DNA from: Blastomyces gilchristii SLH14081
Lineage: Eukaryota > Ascomycota > Eurotiomycetes > Onygenales > Ajellomycetaceae
Direction: 5' to 3'
Assembly: GCF_000003855.2 (NCBI RefSeq)
Contig: NW_003101680.1
Coordinates: forward strand, 4,707,703-4,735,339
Length of the DNA: 27,637 bases
Both the position numbers and the translations under genes were made by a program. Numbering within the stretch: the first letter of the stretch is position 1; each line of letters starts with the position of its first letter. Positions 26,520 to 27,637 of the stretch are shown here, piece after piece. A model generated the notes under the pieces. It was given only the letters and a program-made list of their open reading frames with translations. It was not told the origin of the DNA and searched no databases.

Positions 26520-27637
26520 ATTTCCTTCTCTTCATATTCAGATAATTCTGAATTTAGTCATTTTCTTGTAGCTGCTTGAGTTTCTGATAGAAAGTCTATT
26601 AAGTATTTAATTCCTGTCTCAGTTGAGAATAAGAATCTCATATTTAATTGATTTAGATCATACTTCTCTTTCAATCTGGCTCTGAGACTATTGTATAATG
26701 CACAGTGCATTACAATATGCTCAGGATTCTCATTTATATTGCAGAATGAGCATTCTATTGAGTCAAATCTATCATCAAATCTTTGTATATAAGATTTGAA
26801 ATAGCCATGTCCTAGTTTCAGCTGTATTATAGATGAGAATATTTTCTTTTTACATTTAATTGAACAAGATTTTCACTTGGGTTTTGTTTCAAATCTTGAA
26901 TAATGTATACTCTTCTTTTGTTTCTGCCAGCTTTCATTTCACTTGTCTAAACAAGATTCTTTTATTTTTCTCTTTATAAAAGATCAGGACATAATTTTTT
27001 GAATAGATCTGCTTAATTCTGCACTCTTTTTTGCAGCTGAATCAGCCAATTCATTACCATGAATATTCATATGAGCAGGAACTCAGTGTAGATGAATTAT
27101 CAGCTTTGATATTCTTCTCTTTTGAATTTTCAAAACAGAGTTTAAGATCAGTTCAAGATTCATTTGATCATTATGAATCTGACTATTTCTAAGTCTTTTT
27201 AAAGCAGCTTGACTATCAGAGAATATTCATACCTCTTTCAAACAATTTTCTCTTTTATAAGATTTTATTTCAATGAGTTTGAAAGCTTTCACTATTACAA
27301 ATAGTTCAGCATCAAAGACTTCACATTCAGAGCCTAGATTTCAGAAATCTGAGATAAAATTAATATTATCTTCAGTATAAGCAATGCCTGTGTCTAATCT
27401 ATTCAAGTTCTCATTTTTTGAGCCATCTGAATAAATCAGAATAGAGTCTTTTATATTGATTGTAGAAATTCTCTTCAAATACTGTTCATATTCTTTCTCT
27501 TTTAATAGTTCACTTATTTATAAGTCTATAAGAGATTCAAGCTTTTTCTCTCCAGAGAGATAACTTCTCATGATCAACTTTTTCAACATTTAAAGAAGGA
27601 AAATTGAATTTTTAATCAGAGAGTATAGTCTGGTACC
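26520..27637 (-). pseudogene. LINE ORF2 C-terminal relic: RNase H domain and CCHC zinc motif
   Basis: Minus strand from about 27,450: ILIYSDGSKNENLN (first catalytic Asp), SECEVFDAELFVIVKAF (Glu), VWIFSDSQAALKRL (Asp), then LIIHLHWVPAHMNIHGNELA followed by DSAAKKSAEL (final Asp). All four acidic residues of the RNase H active site are kept. Near 26,770 it reads IECSFCNINENPEHIVMHCA followed by LYNSLRARL, the C-x2-C-x7-8-H-x4-C motif usual at the end of such LINEs. Scattered stops break the frame. Upstream sequence to 27,637 should be the linker after RT and was not resolved. Confidence 0.87.

Larger units (their letters stand above)
26117..27637 (-). mobile_element. LINE (non-LTR retrotransposon), 3' part, cut by the right window edge
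   Basis: The minus-strand order is RNase H (27,000-27,450), CCHC-like zinc motif (26,697-26,775), 3' UTR (about 26,140-26,510) and an (AAT)n tail (about 26,120-26,134). This order matches the C-terminus of fungal Tad1-like LINEs. The reverse transcriptase lies beyond the right edge. The 3' UTR is shared with the truncated copy at 10,686-11,075. GG and CC are more frequent than in the other relics, so it is probably the least mutated element here, but stops remain. Confidence 0.88.

Noticed and set aside
1..27637. CRISPR arrays, bacterial operons, rRNA genes, plasmid or phage features
   Set aside because: No regularly spaced repeats and no such genes; Kozak context, chromoviruses, LINE and FunK1 point to a fungal nuclear genome.

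Overview
The window looks like a piece of a filamentous ascomycete nuclear chromosome with two-speed composition. A roughly 3.5-kb island of ordinary GC content (about 4,840-8,360) carries one intact protein-coding gene. Everything else is very AT-rich, stop-riddled wreckage of transposable elements (TEs). The intact gene encodes a 796-residue fungal-specific FunK1-type protein kinase. FunK1 expansion, together with large AT-rich tracts filled with Gypsy chromoviruses, fits an onygenalean dimorphic fungus such as Blastomyces or a relative. That placement is an inference and was not tested by a search.

Layout. 1-4,560: a minus-strand Copia element running out of the left edge (RNase H, reverse transcriptase, integrase, protease, gag). 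4,656-4,836: a long inverted repeat (72- and 69-bp arms). 4,837-5,498: the kinase promoter region. 5,499-7,889: the kinase. 7,890-8,388: its 3' flank and a short gene-like start. 8,440-10,685: the 3' part (integrase, chromodomain, 278-bp LTR) of a plus-strand Gypsy chromovirus, 'copy A'. It is split by a hAT-like composite at 9,139-10,183 that itself holds two related MITE-like units and a tRNA-related SINE. 10,686-11,075: the 3' end of a LINE. 11,082-11,469: an LTR-like stretch. 11,475-14,009: gag-protease-RT of a minus-strand chromovirus ('copy C'), joined through one shared LTR (14,010-14,288) to the integrase of another ('copy B'). Copy B is interrupted by a complete second Gypsy family (15,437-23,285; 546/547-bp LTRs; target duplication ATAAT) and resumes at 23,286-24,094. 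24,095-26,115: a minus-strand hAT transposase relic. 26,117-27,637: the 3' end of a minus-strand LINE (RNase H, CCHC, 3' UTR, AAT tail) running out of the right edge.

The repeats can be read as a stratigraphy: SINE inside hAT inside chromovirus A, MITE inside hAT, Gypsy 2 inside chromovirus B, and hAT 2 inside chromovirus B. All element genes are dead. C-to-T and G-to-A changes have turned catalytic Asp codons into Asn, zinc-knuckle Cys into Tyr and Trp into stops. The mutation signature is RIP-like, but it removes CpG and CpC/GpG strongly while leaving many CpA/TpG, which differs from textbook RIP. Several short stretches at element ends have escaped it.

No bacterial features, CRISPR arrays, rRNA genes or convincing free-standing tRNA genes were seen. 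Coordinates of dead domains are approximate because the frames are broken and were followed by eye.
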